Below, in pieces: positions 53,139 to 61,866 of a stretch of DNA of 64,000 nt. The position numbers were made by a program, and so were the translations under genes. The stretch is from Sva-07 sp963752815 (GTDB taxonomy: Bacteria; Actinomycetota; Acidimicrobiia; Acidimicrobiales; Ilumatobacteraceae), in NCBI GenBank assembly GCA_963752815.1, contig CAVVZI010000009.1, positions 62,001-126,000 on the forward strand, given 5' to 3'. Position 1 is the stretch's first letter. Every line of letters starts with the position of its first letter. A model generated the notes under the pieces. That model saw nothing but the letters and a program-made list of their open reading frames with translations. It was not told where the DNA came from and did no database searches.

Positions 53139-53296
53139 GAACGCAGCAGTACCCACGCACACAACCGGCTAAACCGCTCCCTGACAAGGCTTTGCAGGGT
53201 CCGCCGACTCCGAACGGCGTCGCGTCCAGGTCGACGATGAAGATTTCTTGCGTCTGGCGGTGGACCTTGAAGTTTCGTGGTGCTATTGTAGAACTA

Positions 53297-53650
53297 ATGT
53301 CGAACTCATGTGGGACTACCGTTGCAGCGCCCCCGGTCAGCGTGGTGGGGTTCCTGGTGGCCGATGACGGCGGCGGGCACCTGCGACTGTTCGGAGAACT
53401 CGACGCGTCGGAGGTGCACCGAGTGCGATCGTGCCTGGTCGGCGTCGACGGCGACGTCGAGCTCGAATGCTCGGGTCTGCGCTTCATCGACGCATCGGGC
53501 CTGGGTTTGTTCGTGGAGTTGGACACTGCCTGCCGGGCGCGACGTGCGAAGCTGCTGATCATCAATCCCTCTCGATATGTCGCTCGGCTCCTCGAGCTCA
53601 CCGGTCTCGACTCGCTGGTCACGTCCGAACCGGGGAGTCCGGTTCGATGA
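53297..53650 (+). CDS. STAS-domain anti-sigma factor antagonist-like protein
   Basis: About 117 residues from ATG 53297 (MSNSCGTTVAAPP), just after an AT-rich promoter-like stretch. STAS fold signature: GGHLRLFGELDASEVHRVRSCL and CSGLRFIDASGLGLFVELDTACR (phospho-acceptor Ser region D-x-SGL) and LLIINPSRYVARLLELTGLDSLV. The stop overlaps the start of the MerR-receiver gene (ATGA, 53647-53650). As the first gene of a three-gene operon it may relay phosphorylation; the SpoIIE phosphatase at 37-39 kb is a possible partner. Confidence 0.85.
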   Translation: MSNSCGTTVAAPPVSVVGFLVADDGGGHLRLFGELDASEVHRVRSCLVGVDGDVELECSGLRFIDASGLGLFVELDTACRARRAKLLIINPSRYVARLLELTGLDSLVTSEPGSPVR

Positions 53651-54327
53651 CACAGTCCGACGATGACAGTGGGTTGGGCGACCGGCCGGTCTACTCGATC
53701 GGCGCGGTTGCGAGCATGCTCGGGGTCGAGACCGCGACATTGCGGGCCTGGGAGGAGCGCTATGGAGTGGTGATCCCGACCCGGAGTGAGGGCGGCCAGC
53801 GCATCTACTCCCGCGACGAGTTGGACCGGTTGCGCTTCCTCGTCGACGAGTTGGAGGGCGGTGCCACCGCAGCCGACGCCCACCGGCTGCTTGCGGGACG
53901 GCTCCGCGATGCGGGCAGTCTCGGCCGCCTCGATCCTGGCGAGGTCACGATCGTCATCCTGCTCGCGGAACGCGACCCGTACGCGGCCGAACTGCTCGAG
54001 TACTTCCTGCGGAACGAGGGATACGAGGTGTGTGCGACCTTCGACCCACCGATCGCCGAACAACTCTTCGCCAATCGCCGACCAGAACTGTCGATCGTCG
54101 ATCTCATGATCTCCGGTGGCGGGCTCGACCTCTGCCGCCGGCTGGCCCGAGATGGCACGGCCCCCGTGCTGGCGATGGCAGCGGTCGATCTCGCCGACGC
54201 CGCCCTGGATGCCGGGGCGAGCGCATTCCTGAAAAAACCGGTCGTGCCTCGGCAGTTCGTCTCCACGGTCCGTGACCTGCTCGGGTCGAGCGCGCCCGCC
54301 CGGCCATCGCGCGAGACCGTCTCCTGA
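53647..54327 (+). CDS. MerR-type HTH fused to a receiver domain
   Basis: This 226-residue protein begins with a MerR DNA-binding domain (PVYSIGAVASMLGVETATLRAWEERYGVVIPTRSEGGQRIYSRDELDRLRFLVDELEGG, residues 14-80). From about 100 a response-regulator receiver follows: VTIVILLAERDPYAAELLEYFLRNEGYEV, phospho-Asp in LSIVDLMISGGGLDLCRRLA and Lys in ASAFLKKPVVPRQF. The order MerR then receiver is unusual. Coupled on both sides: STAS upstream, KaiC-like gene downstream (TGATG overlap). Confidence 0.85.
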   Translation: MTQSDDDSGLGDRPVYSIGAVASMLGVETATLRAWEERYGVVIPTRSEGGQRIYSRDELDRLRFLVDELEGGATAADAHRLLAGRLRDAGSLGRLDPGEVTIVILLAERDPYAAELLEYFLRNEGYEVCATFDPPIAEQLFANRRPELSIVDLMISGGGLDLCRRLARDGTAPVLAMAAVDLADAALDAGASAFLKKPVVPRQFVSTVRDLLGSSAPARPSRETVS

Positions 54328-55718
54328 TGGAGCGCCTCTCCACCGGCAACAGCCGGCTCGACGAAGTGCTCGGTGGGGGCCTCGTACTCGATGCGATCAC
54401 CCTGGTGGTGGGTGCTCCCGGTACGGGCAAGACGATCCTGGCCGAACAATGCCTGTTCACGAACGCCACTCTCGAACGGCCGGGGCTCTACCTCTCGACG
54501 GTGTCGGAACCGTTCGACAAGCTGCTGCGCTACGGCCAGTCGCTCGACTTCTTCGACGTCGCCCAACTCGGGCAATCGGTGTTCTACGAGGACCTCGGCG
54601 CCACCGTGCACGCGGACGGTCTGGGCGGCGTGCTCGATCGGATCGACTCGTTGATGAAACGGCACGCGCCGGGCCTCGTCGTGATCGACAGCTTCAAGGC
54701 CCTCCGCACGTTCGCCACCGACGCCGCCGAGTTCCGTCGCTTCCTCCACGACCTCGCCGGCCGGCTCAGCGTGCTCGCCGTGTCGTCGTTGTGGGTGGGC
54801 GAGTACGAGCCGGGCGAAGCGACCAACTCACCCGAATTCGCGGTCGCGGACGGTGTGATCGGTCTGGAGATGAGACGGTCGGCGGAACGCTCGATCCGGT
54901 ATCTCAGCGTGCGCAAGCTGCGCGGCAGCGACTTCCTCTCCGGCGACCACGTGTATCGCATCACCGCCAGCGGACTGGTGGTCTTCCCGCGCCTCGCCGA
55001 CCTTCGCGATCATGCCGAGTACGAAACGATCAGCGATCGCGTCGGGACCGGGATCGCGGCCCTCGACGAGGCGCTCGAGGAGGGCTACTGGTCGGGGTCC
55101 ACCACGCTCATCGCAGGGCCGTCGGGCGCCGGCAAGACGATCATGGGTCTGCACTTCGTGTACGCCGGGGCGGCACTCGACGAGCCCGGCGTCTACGTCA
55201 CGTTGCAGGAGAACCGGACCCAGCTCGCACGCGTCATCGGTCGCTTCGGCTGGAGCATCGACGATCCGAATGTCACGATCATGGACCGCTCACCGGTCGA
55301 CCTCTACGTGGACGAACTCGTCTACGAGTTGCTCGACCAGATCGCGGCGGTCGGCGCCAAGCGGCTCGTCATCGACAGCCTGAACGACCTCATCGTCGCC
55401 ACATCGGACCCGATGCGACTCCGGGAGTTCCTCTACTCACTCGTACAACGCTGCGCGCGGCAAGGCGTGAGCCTGATGTTCACGTACGAGACGATGGAAC
55501 TGTTCCGGATCACCCGGCTGAGCGAGCTCGGCATGTCGCACATCTCCGACAACGTCGTGCTGCTCCAGCACTTCCAGGACGGTTCCGACATGAAGCGCGC
55601 CCTCACCGTGCTCAAGTCACGGGGCTCGATGAGTTCGACCGTGATCCGCGAGTTCAAGATCTCGGTCGACGGCATCACCCTCGGCGAGCCGATCAACCTC
55701 GGAGCATTCGCCCGCTGA
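54327..55718 (+). CDS. Tandem KaiC-like ATPase
   Basis: This 463-residue protein has two RecA/KaiC domains. Domain 1 (1-235): STGNSRLDEVLGGGLVLDAI, Walker A VVGAPGTGKTILAEQ, GLYLSTVSEPFDKLLRYG, Walker B GLVVIDSFKAL. Domain 2 (236-463): RVGTGIAALDEALEEGYW, Walker A IAGPSGAGKTIMGLHF, GVYVTLQENRTQLARVIG, Walker B RLVIDSLNDLI. In KaiC the strand before the helix ends in EE; here the first Glu is Ser (domain 1) or Gln (domain 2) while the second Glu remains. It is the signalling ATPase of the STAS/MerR-receiver operon. Confidence 0.88.
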   Translation: MERLSTGNSRLDEVLGGGLVLDAITLVVGAPGTGKTILAEQCLFTNATLERPGLYLSTVSEPFDKLLRYGQSLDFFDVAQLGQSVFYEDLGATVHADGLGGVLDRIDSLMKRHAPGLVVIDSFKALRTFATDAAEFRRFLHDLAGRLSVLAVSSLWVGEYEPGEATNSPEFAVADGVIGLEMRRSAERSIRYLSVRKLRGSDFLSGDHVYRITASGLVVFPRLADLRDHAEYETISDRVGTGIAALDEALEEGYWSGSTTLIAGPSGAGKTIMGLHFVYAGAALDEPGVYVTLQENRTQLARVIGRFGWSIDDPNVTIMDRSPVDLYVDELVYELLDQIAAVGAKRLVIDSLNDLIVATSDPMRLREFLYSLVQRCARQGVSLMFTYETMELFRITRLSELGMSHISDNVVLLQHFQDGSDMKRALTVLKSRGSMSSTVIREFKISVDGITLGEPINLGAFAR

Positions 55719-55748
55719 GACTGGCCGTCCGGGCTGTCGCCCGACGTG

Positions 55749-56159
55749 CTATCGCAGTGACGCCGACGTGCTTCGGCACTCGTCCACGTCGAGTTGCAGT
55801 TGCGCGACCAGATCGGCGGGCGACTCGAACGCCCGCTGGCCGCGCAGCCAACGGAGGGGTGTCACCGTGACGGTCTCGCCGTAGATGTCCGCGTCGAAAT
55901 CGATGACGTGGGCTTCCAACAGTCTGACGCCGCGTTCGGCGTAGAAGGTCGGTCGACGGCCGATCGAGATCGCGCACAGGTGTCGCTCTGCACCGACGTC
56001 GAACCATCCCGCCCACACACCATCGGGAATTCCGTCGTCCGCGAGCTGGAGGTTCGCGGTCGGGAAGCCGAGCGTCCGGCCCCGCTGGTCGCCGTGCTCC
56101 ACGGTGCCGACCACTACGAGCGTCTCCTCCAGCGTCTGGCCGCGGCGCGTCGTGGACAT
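55749..56159 (-). CDS. Stand-alone riboflavin kinase domain
   Basis: This 136-residue protein has the flavokinase fold: GTVEHGDQRGRTLGFPTANLQLADDGIPDGVWAGWF (PTAN motif), then CAISIGRRPTFYAERGVRLLEAHVIDFDADIYGETVTVTPLRWLRGQRAFES. It lacks the FAD synthetase domain normally fused N-terminally in RibF. ATG overlaps the hydrolase stop (56159). It could supply FMN for the LLM monooxygenase genes in the 60-64 kb region, though they are 3.6 kb away. Confidence 0.85.
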   Translation of the reverse strand: MSTTRRGQTLEETLVVVGTVEHGDQRGRTLGFPTANLQLADDGIPDGVWAGWFDVGAERHLCAISIGRRPTFYAERGVRLLEAHVIDFDADIYGETVTVTPLRWLRGQRAFESPADLVAQLQLDVDECRSTSASLR

Positions 56160-57059
56160 CACGACCGCGCCAGGAACTCGGTGATGGCCGCCGCGAGTTC
56201 GAGCGGCGCTTCCTCCTGCACGTTGTGCCCGGACTCGATCGTCACCGCGACCGCGCCGGGCGTCCGGGCGAGAAACTCCTTCTCGAGTTCGTCGTTCAGG
56301 AATCCCCGCGATCCGCGCACGAGGAGCACCGGTACCGCGATCGATTCCAGGGCCGGCCAGAGCGAGGCGAAGTCGCTCGGCATCGAGACCCCTGTACCGG
56401 ACGAGAGGTTGGCGAAGTGGTGCTTGAACACCACGCGCCCGTCGTCGCGGACGCGGGTGTTGCGCAGCACGCCGCGCTCCACGGCGGCGCGAGTCGGGAC
56501 CGAACCCGAACTCCAGTGCACGATCGACGATCTCGTCGCGCGAGGCGAAGCTGTCGGGACCGGCGAGGAAGTCCCGCACCTGATTGCCGCCACCGACGAC
56601 GAGGCCCGGGCTGACATCGATCACGACGAGCCGCTTCACCAGCTCGGGATGCGTCGCGGCGAGGGCGATCGCGGTCAGACCGCCCAGCGACTGACCGACC
56701 ACGACCTCGCTGTCCGGCGCCAGTCGAGCGAGCACTTCGGCCACCGGTCCGGCGAGACGTTCCGGCCGGTAGTCGACGTCGTCGTGCCACGACGAGTCGC
56801 CGTGGCCCGGGAGATCGAGGGCCACGGCCGGCCACCCGCCACTGAGCACCGTCGTGTTCCAGGTGTGGGCGTTGAGACCACCGCCGTGGAGGAACGCCGC
56901 TCGCGGATCGTCGGTGCCCCAGACGATCGTCGACACGATGCCGCCGTCGGAACGGTCGACGTTCACGCGCTCCCACTGGGGCGGCGACTCCAGTTCGATG
57001 CCGAACTCGGCCACTTCTTCGAGCAACAGCTCCAGATCGTCATGCGTGGTGGCAGTCAT
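56159..57059 (-). CDS. Alpha/beta hydrolase (frameshifted near 56497)
   Basis: About 300 residues. VSTIVWGTDDPRAAFLHGGGLNAHTWNTTVL (oxyanion), VVVGQSLGGLTAIALAATHPE (nucleophile Ser) and, in the second frame, PVLLVRGSRGFLNDELEKEF and VTIESGHNVQEEAPLELAAAI (His). The frame changes at about 56497 (EFGFGPDS / SVPTRAAVERGVLRNTRV). Fits a meta-cleavage-product hydrolase or esterase. Stop and kinase start overlap. Confidence 0.8.
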
Positions 57060-57176
57060 GATGTCCTCTCGTCGGGGGGTGCTTCGAGCCGACGGCAGCG
57101 TGTACCTGCGTCGTCACCGTCAAAGGTGACTATATCAGTCGGAATTACATACCACCTGGGCGCTACGGTCCGTGCC

Positions 57177-57971
57177 GTGCCCTCGCCACCCCAACTCTCG
57201 CATCACTTCGCCTCCCTCTTCGATCTGAGCGGCCGCACGGCGCTCGTGGTCGGCGGTGGCAGCGGGATCGGTGAGGCGGCCGCCGTCGGGCTCGCCGCGT
57301 TCGGCGCTCGCGTGATCGTCGCCGACGCCCGTGGGAGCGCCGCCGATGCCGTGGCCGACCAGATCGGCGGCGACGCCACCGGGGTGGCGCTCGACCTCCT
57401 CGACCGATCGGCGGTCGATGCCCTCGCGACGTCGATCGAGGCCCCGGACGTCCTCGTGTCGACGCCATCGGTGAACGTCCGCAAGGCGATCGTCGACTAC
57501 TCGGACGAGGAGCTCGACCGGGTGATCGACCTCAACGTGAAGGGCACATTCCGCCTGGTCCGCGCGTTCGGTCGCACCATGGCAGCGGCGGGCCGTGGAT
57601 CGATCATCGGCTTCTCGTCGGTTCGATCGCAGACGACCGAGCCGGGCCAGGGGGCGTATGCGGCGAGCAAGGCGGCGACGGTCATGCTGTTCCGGACCCT
57701 GGCGGCCGAGTTGGGTCCGTCGGGCGTGCGGGCCAACGTGATCGCCCCCGGTGTCGTGGAGACCCCGCTCACCGAGCCGATCCGAGCGTCGACGGAGTGG
57801 TACCGGGCGTACGCCGACAAGGCGATCCTCGGCAGATGGGCTCAGCCAGCGGAGATGGTCGGAGCTGTGATATATCTCGCCTCCGACGCCAGCACGTACG
57901 TCACCGGCTCCACGCTGTTCGTCGACGGCGGTTGGACCGCCGCCGATGGAAGGTTCGTACCGCCCACATGA
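57177..57971 (+). CDS. Short-chain dehydrogenase/reductase
   Basis: This 264-residue SDR starts with GTG 57177 (VPSPPQLSHHFASLFDLSG). TALVVGGGSGIGEAAAVGLAAFGARV binds NAD(P). IIGFSSVRSQTTEPGQGAYAASKAATV gives Ser and Tyr-x3-Lys. VRANVIAPGVVETPLTEPI and a final GSTLFVDGGWTAADG complete the fold. Overlaps the M20 peptidase start (57968-57971). An AT-rich stretch with TATATC at 57131 is a possible promoter. Confidence 0.92.
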   Translation: MPSPPQLSHHFASLFDLSGRTALVVGGGSGIGEAAAVGLAAFGARVIVADARGSAADAVADQIGGDATGVALDLLDRSAVDALATSIEAPDVLVSTPSVNVRKAIVDYSDEELDRVIDLNVKGTFRLVRAFGRTMAAAGRGSIIGFSSVRSQTTEPGQGAYAASKAATVMLFRTLAAELGPSGVRANVIAPGVVETPLTEPIRASTEWYRAYADKAILGRWAQPAEMVGAVIYLASDASTYVTGSTLFVDGGWTAADGRFVPPT

Positions 57972-59170
57972 GTGAACCCATACCCGGAATCGATCGGGAC
58001 GACCTCGTCGAGTTCACCCGCACGCTCGTGCGCATCCCGAGCGTGTACGACCCGGACCGCGGCCTCGACGAGTCACACGCCGCCGAACTCGTCGCCGCCC
58101 AGATGACGTCGTTCGGCTGGTCCCCCGAGATCGACCTCGTCGCGCCCGGCCGACCCAACGTGGTCGCCGTCGTCGAGGGTGACCGTCCGGGGCCGACACT
58201 CATGTTCGAAGGTCACACCGACGTCGTCACCGAGGGCGATCACCGGTCGTGGACCGTCGACCCGTTCGGCGCCGAGCTGCGCGACGGCCGGATCTGGGGT
58301 CGCGGGTCGGCCGACATGAAGGCCGGCGTGGCGGCGATGCTCTTCGCCGTCGACGCACTGCAACGAAGCGGATCGTTTCCCGGACGCATCGTCGTCGCCG
58401 CCCTCGTCGACGAGGAGGGAATGATGGCCGGCGCCAAGGACTTCGTCGCCCGCGGGCGCGCCGATGGGGTCGACGGCGTGATCTGCTGCGAACCGGAGGG
58501 CGGTGAGGTGTGTCATGTCGCCAAGGGTGCACTCCGGCTGCGCGTCGACCTGCACGGCGCGATGGCGCACGGCGCGATGCCGTTCCAGGGCCGGAATCCG
58601 AACCGGGCCGTCGGCGAAGTGCTGCGCGCCCTCGTCGACGTCGAGCATCGGCTCCACGGCCTGTTCGGGGAAGACCCGTACCTCGGGCGAGCGTGGGTGA
58701 CGCCGACCGTGTTGCGCGCCGGTGAGCCGGCGCAGATGAACGTGATGCCGGCCGACGCTTCGCTGTGGATCGACGTCCGGACGATCCCGTCGATCGATCA
58801 CGCGACGCTCGTCGACGAGCTCCGGACCGTGATCGCGCAGGCCGCAGACGGCGTCGGCGTGTCGTCGACGCTCGACGTGATCGACGACCGGCCGTCGGTG
58901 GCGACGGCCGGAGACCATTCGCTCGTCCGGGCGGTGCTCGGCGCGCACACCGCGGTCACCGGCCGGGCGGCGGTGCTCGGTGGCGTGCCCGGCGCGACCG
59001 ACGGAACGGTGCTGACCTCCCGGACCGGCATGGCATCGGTGGTGTACGGGCCGGGCGGCAAGTGGATCGCCCACCAGGCCGACGAGTTCGTCGAGATCGA
59101 CGACCTCGTCACCCACAGCGCCGTCTACGCGGAGGCGGCGCGGCGCTTCCTGGAGGGCGACGCGGCGTAA
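57968..59170 (+). CDS. M20 family metallopeptidase/deacylase
   Basis: This 400-residue enzyme has the co-catalytic zinc site: MFEGHTDVVTEGDH (HxD), WGRGSADMKAGVAAMLFAV, VDEEGMMAGAKDFV (general base Glu), a dimerisation domain (LRVDLHGAMAHGAMPFQGRN) and late His WIAHQADEFVEIDDL. It resembles succinyl-diaminopimelate desuccinylase/acetylornithine deacetylase-like proteins. With the coupled SDR it may process an N-acyl substrate after oxidation. Confidence 0.9.
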   Translation: MSEPIPGIDRDDLVEFTRTLVRIPSVYDPDRGLDESHAAELVAAQMTSFGWSPEIDLVAPGRPNVVAVVEGDRPGPTLMFEGHTDVVTEGDHRSWTVDPFGAELRDGRIWGRGSADMKAGVAAMLFAVDALQRSGSFPGRIVVAALVDEEGMMAGAKDFVARGRADGVDGVICCEPEGGEVCHVAKGALRLRVDLHGAMAHGAMPFQGRNPNRAVGEVLRALVDVEHRLHGLFGEDPYLGRAWVTPTVLRAGEPAQMNVMPADASLWIDVRTIPSIDHATLVDELRTVIAQAADGVGVSSTLDVIDDRPSVATAGDHSLVRAVLGAHTAVTGRAAVLGGVPGATDGTVLTSRTGMASVVYGPGGKWIAHQADEFVEIDDLVTHSAVYAEAARRFLEGDAA

Positions 59171-59175
59171 CCGAT

Positions 59176-59787
59176 CTACCCGGTCCCGTCGGTCGTTGCG
59201 GCGGCCAGCCCGTCGACGAGGTCGGCGAAGTCGACCAGATCGCGCACCGATCGGCGGTCACCTGAATAGGTGCCCCAACGGTCGAGCACGACCGCGGCGA
59301 TCCCCGCGCCGTGCCACGAATCGACGTGATGTTCCGCATCGTCGACGGCGATGCACCGATGCGGGTCGAGCCCGAGTCGTTCCACCACCGATGGCTTGTC
59401 GTCGACCAGGTTGATCGACGCGACCTCGATCCCGATCAGTGCGAGCCAGTGCCGTGTCGCCGCCAGCGCGGCGTCGACACCGGCCACCCCGCGTGCCGTC
59501 ACGAGGTGGAGCCGGTGGCCGGCGGCGTGTAGCGATGCGAGCACCTCGGGGACCTCGTCGTACGTGGAGTCGTCCCACCACAGCTCGTGTTCGCGCACCC
59601 CTCGGGTGAGCATCTCGACGAAGCCGTTCTCATCGAGGCCCCACCGTTCGTAGAACGCCCACGTGCTCGTGTCGAGCAGCAGTTCGCGTCCGAGTTGCGC
59701 CGACGCGTACGGCGTGAACAACTCGGGGAACGGATACAGCACGCCGTCGATGTCGAGCATCACATCGAGCGTGGCGCCGGCGTTCAC
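59176..59787 (-). CDS. HAD-like hydrolase
   Basis: This 203-residue protein (GTG 59787, overlapping the LLM stop) has motif I VMLDIDGVLYPFPELF (DxDG), motif II HLVTARGVAGVDAAL, and a Lys/Asp-rich motif III/IV region ASINLVDDKPSVVERLGLDPHRCIAVDDAEHHVDSW. A small phosphatase with the DxDxV-type start. It is the last gene of the four-LLM operon and may dephosphorylate a substrate of those enzymes or FMN. Confidence 0.85.
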   Translation of the reverse strand: MNAGATLDVMLDIDGVLYPFPELFTPYASAQLGRELLLDTSTWAFYERWGLDENGFVEMLTRGVREHELWWDDSTYDEVPEVLASLHAAGHRLHLVTARGVAGVDAALAATRHWLALIGIEVASINLVDDKPSVVERLGLDPHRCIAVDDAEHHVDSWHGAGIAAVVLDRWGTYSGDRRSVRDLVDFADLVDGLAAATTDGTG

Positions 59788-61016
59788 GTGTCGACCGTGG
59801 CCAGGTCGTGGGCCCGCAACCCGAGGTGATCGCGCAGCGTCACCCCGCCGTACTCGGTACGGAAGAGGCCGCGTCGCTGGAGTTCCGGGATCACGAGGTC
59901 GGCGAAGTCGTCGAGGGTGCCCGGCAGGTACTCGAACACCACGTTGAAGCCGTCGGCCGCCCCTGCCTCGAACCACTCCTGCATGTGGTCGGCCACGGAC
60001 GCCGGTGTCCCCACGATCGTCCGCTCACCGTCGACGATGCGCTGGGCCAGCTGGCCGATCGTCAGCCCCTTCGCCCGGGCGACGTCGAGGATCCGGCGCT
60101 GCGCGGTGAGCGACTGGTTCGACTCGGGGAGTTCCGGCAGCGGGTCGTCCAACGCGTACTGGGTCAGGTCGAAACCGCCCAGCCAGTACTGGAGGTGCGC
60201 CAGTGCGACGCGTGGGTGCAGCAGCGAGCGCATCACGGCGACCTTGTCCTCGGCCTCCGAGATCGTCCTGCCGACGACAGCCGACAGCGCCGGCAGGATC
60301 GTGATGCTCTGCGGATCGCGGCCGTGGGCCTCCGCGCGAGCGCGGATGTCGCGGTTGAGTTCGACACCGCCGGGGATGTCCGACGCTCCCGAGAAGATGA
60401 CGTCGGCGACGCGGGAGGCGAGTTCGCGTCCCCGTTCGGACGCACCCGCCTGCACGATCACCGGCCGGCCCTGCGGGGGACGCGCCAGTCCGGGGATCGT
60501 GCCATCCCAGCGGGCGACCACTTCGTCGTGGAACGCCTCGGCTCGCGCGTACCGATCCTCGTGGGCGACGTGCTGGTCGAGCCCGAAGTTGTTGGCCTCG
60601 CCGTCGTTCAGCGACGTCACGAGGTTCCATCCGGCCCGGCCGCCACTCAACTGATCGAGTGATGCGTAGAGCCGGGCGATCTGTTCGGGCTCGTTGTACG
60701 TCGTCGACGCGGTGGCGATCAGGCCGATGTGCGAGGTGGCCATCGCCAGGGTCGCCAGGAGCGTGAGGGGTTCGAAGGAGTCGTTCACGACCGACACACG
60801 GCTGAGGACGTCCTGGCTCTCGAGCGGCACCCCGACGAGATCGGCGAGGAAGATCGCGTCGAAGCGAGCGCGCTCGGCCGTCTGGGCGAGCGCGACGACG
60901 TGGTCGAGGTCGATGCCGCCGCCGTCGGGAGCGTCGGGATGACGCCAGGCCGCGAGGTACTCCCCCGGCGGCTTCAGGAATGCATTGAGATGGAGCTGGC
61001 GGTTCGGCGCGCTCAT
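59784..61016 (-). CDS. LLM-class monooxygenase, NtaA/SnaA/DszA type
   Basis: This 410-residue FMN-dependent monooxygenase starts MSAPNRQLHLNAFLKPPGEY. Motifs: FDAIFLADLVGVPLESQ, SHIGLIATASTTYNEPEQIARLYASLDQLSGGRAGWNLVTS, RPPQGRPVIVQAGASERGRELASRVADVIFSG and TIVGTPASVADHMQEWFEAGAADGFNVVF. This is the NtaA/SnaA/DszA branch, which needs FMNH2 from a separate reductase and cleaves C-S or N-C bonds (for example aminopolycarboxylates, dibenzothiophene sulfone, streptogramin). Starts by overlapping the previous LLM gene. Confidence 0.9.
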   Translation of the reverse strand: MSAPNRQLHLNAFLKPPGEYLAAWRHPDAPDGGGIDLDHVVALAQTAERARFDAIFLADLVGVPLESQDVLSRVSVVNDSFEPLTLLATLAMATSHIGLIATASTTYNEPEQIARLYASLDQLSGGRAGWNLVTSLNDGEANNFGLDQHVAHEDRYARAEAFHDEVVARWDGTIPGLARPPQGRPVIVQAGASERGRELASRVADVIFSGASDIPGGVELNRDIRARAEAHGRDPQSITILPALSAVVGRTISEAEDKVAVMRSLLHPRVALAHLQYWLGGFDLTQYALDDPLPELPESNQSLTAQRRILDVARAKGLTIGQLAQRIVDGERTIVGTPASVADHMQEWFEAGAADGFNVVFEYLPGTLDDFADLVIPELQRRGLFRTEYGGVTLRDHLGLRAHDLATVDT

Positions 61017-61866
61017 CGGGCCGCCTCGCTCAGTGCGCGATCGCGACGCGGCGGGCGGGCAAGACCGAGCCGGTCGCGCAGCCGACGGCCGTCCGGTCCC
61101 GGATCGAGCGCCGACCCGAGGGCGACGAGATCACGAACGTGCTCCGGGCTGCCAGGTGCTCTCGACGAGTACGCCGTCGGCGACACCGTCGCGGTGCCAC
61201 CCCACGAGTTCGGCGGCGCCGACGGAGGGTGTGCGCACGAGGACGGCCGGCCGCTCGGACGGCGGCCCGAAGTGATGATCGGTCGTGGCGACGACGAGCA
61301 CGTCCGCGTCGCAGGTCGGGTTCGGTGGTTCCACCGGTCAGGTCCTGGATCACCACGACGTGCCCCTGTGGCGGGCGGGAGATGTTGAGCGGCCCGCGTA
61401 CCCGGTAGCGCGATCCCACGTAGTGCGGCGTGTGGAGCCCCGCCGGGTCGTAGTAGCGCCCGCCGTCGACGTCGCGGACGAAGGCGTCGTCGTCCCAGCT
61501 GTCCCAGAGCGCCCGCGCCACGTCGACGTATTCGACGGCGTGCTCGCGATCCGGTTCGGCTCCGACCAGCCATGCGGCACGTCCACCACTCAGATGGTCG
61601 AGCGACGCCAGCCGTCGGGCGGCGTGATACGGGTGCAGACCCGACGTCGGCGAGGCGACCGCGATTCCGAGCCGGTGGGTGGCGAACGCGAGCGACGCGC
61701 CGAGCGTGAACGGCTCGAACACGGCGTCGCGGGTCGGGGGTGCGTCGATCACGACGAACGTGAAGCCGGCGCGCTCGAGTTCGATCGCCGCGCGCACCAG
61801 CGATCGGATGTCGTCGCGATGATCGGCTGGGCGGAGCAGGGCGGCGAGGACGAGCGGCCCGCTCAT
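61013..61866 (-). CDS. LLM-class oxidoreductase (two frameshifts, near 61330 and 61155)
   Basis: From ATG 61866 (MSGPLVLAALLRPADHRDD) the luciferase-like start contains IDAPPTRDAVFEPFTLGASLAFATHRLGI, SGLHPYHAARRLASLDHLSGGRAAWLVG and ISRPPQGHVVVIQDLTG. Two frame changes then link VEPPNPTCDADVLVVATTDHH and SPEHVRDLVALGSALDPGPD to the end at 61013. About 284 residues in total. Third gene of the operon; overlaps its neighbours at both ends. Substrate unknown. Confidence 0.78.

Noticed and set aside
55794..57176. Plus-strand frame leading into the SDR gene
   Set aside because: It is antisense to the riboflavin kinase and hydrolase; the SDR really starts near 57177.
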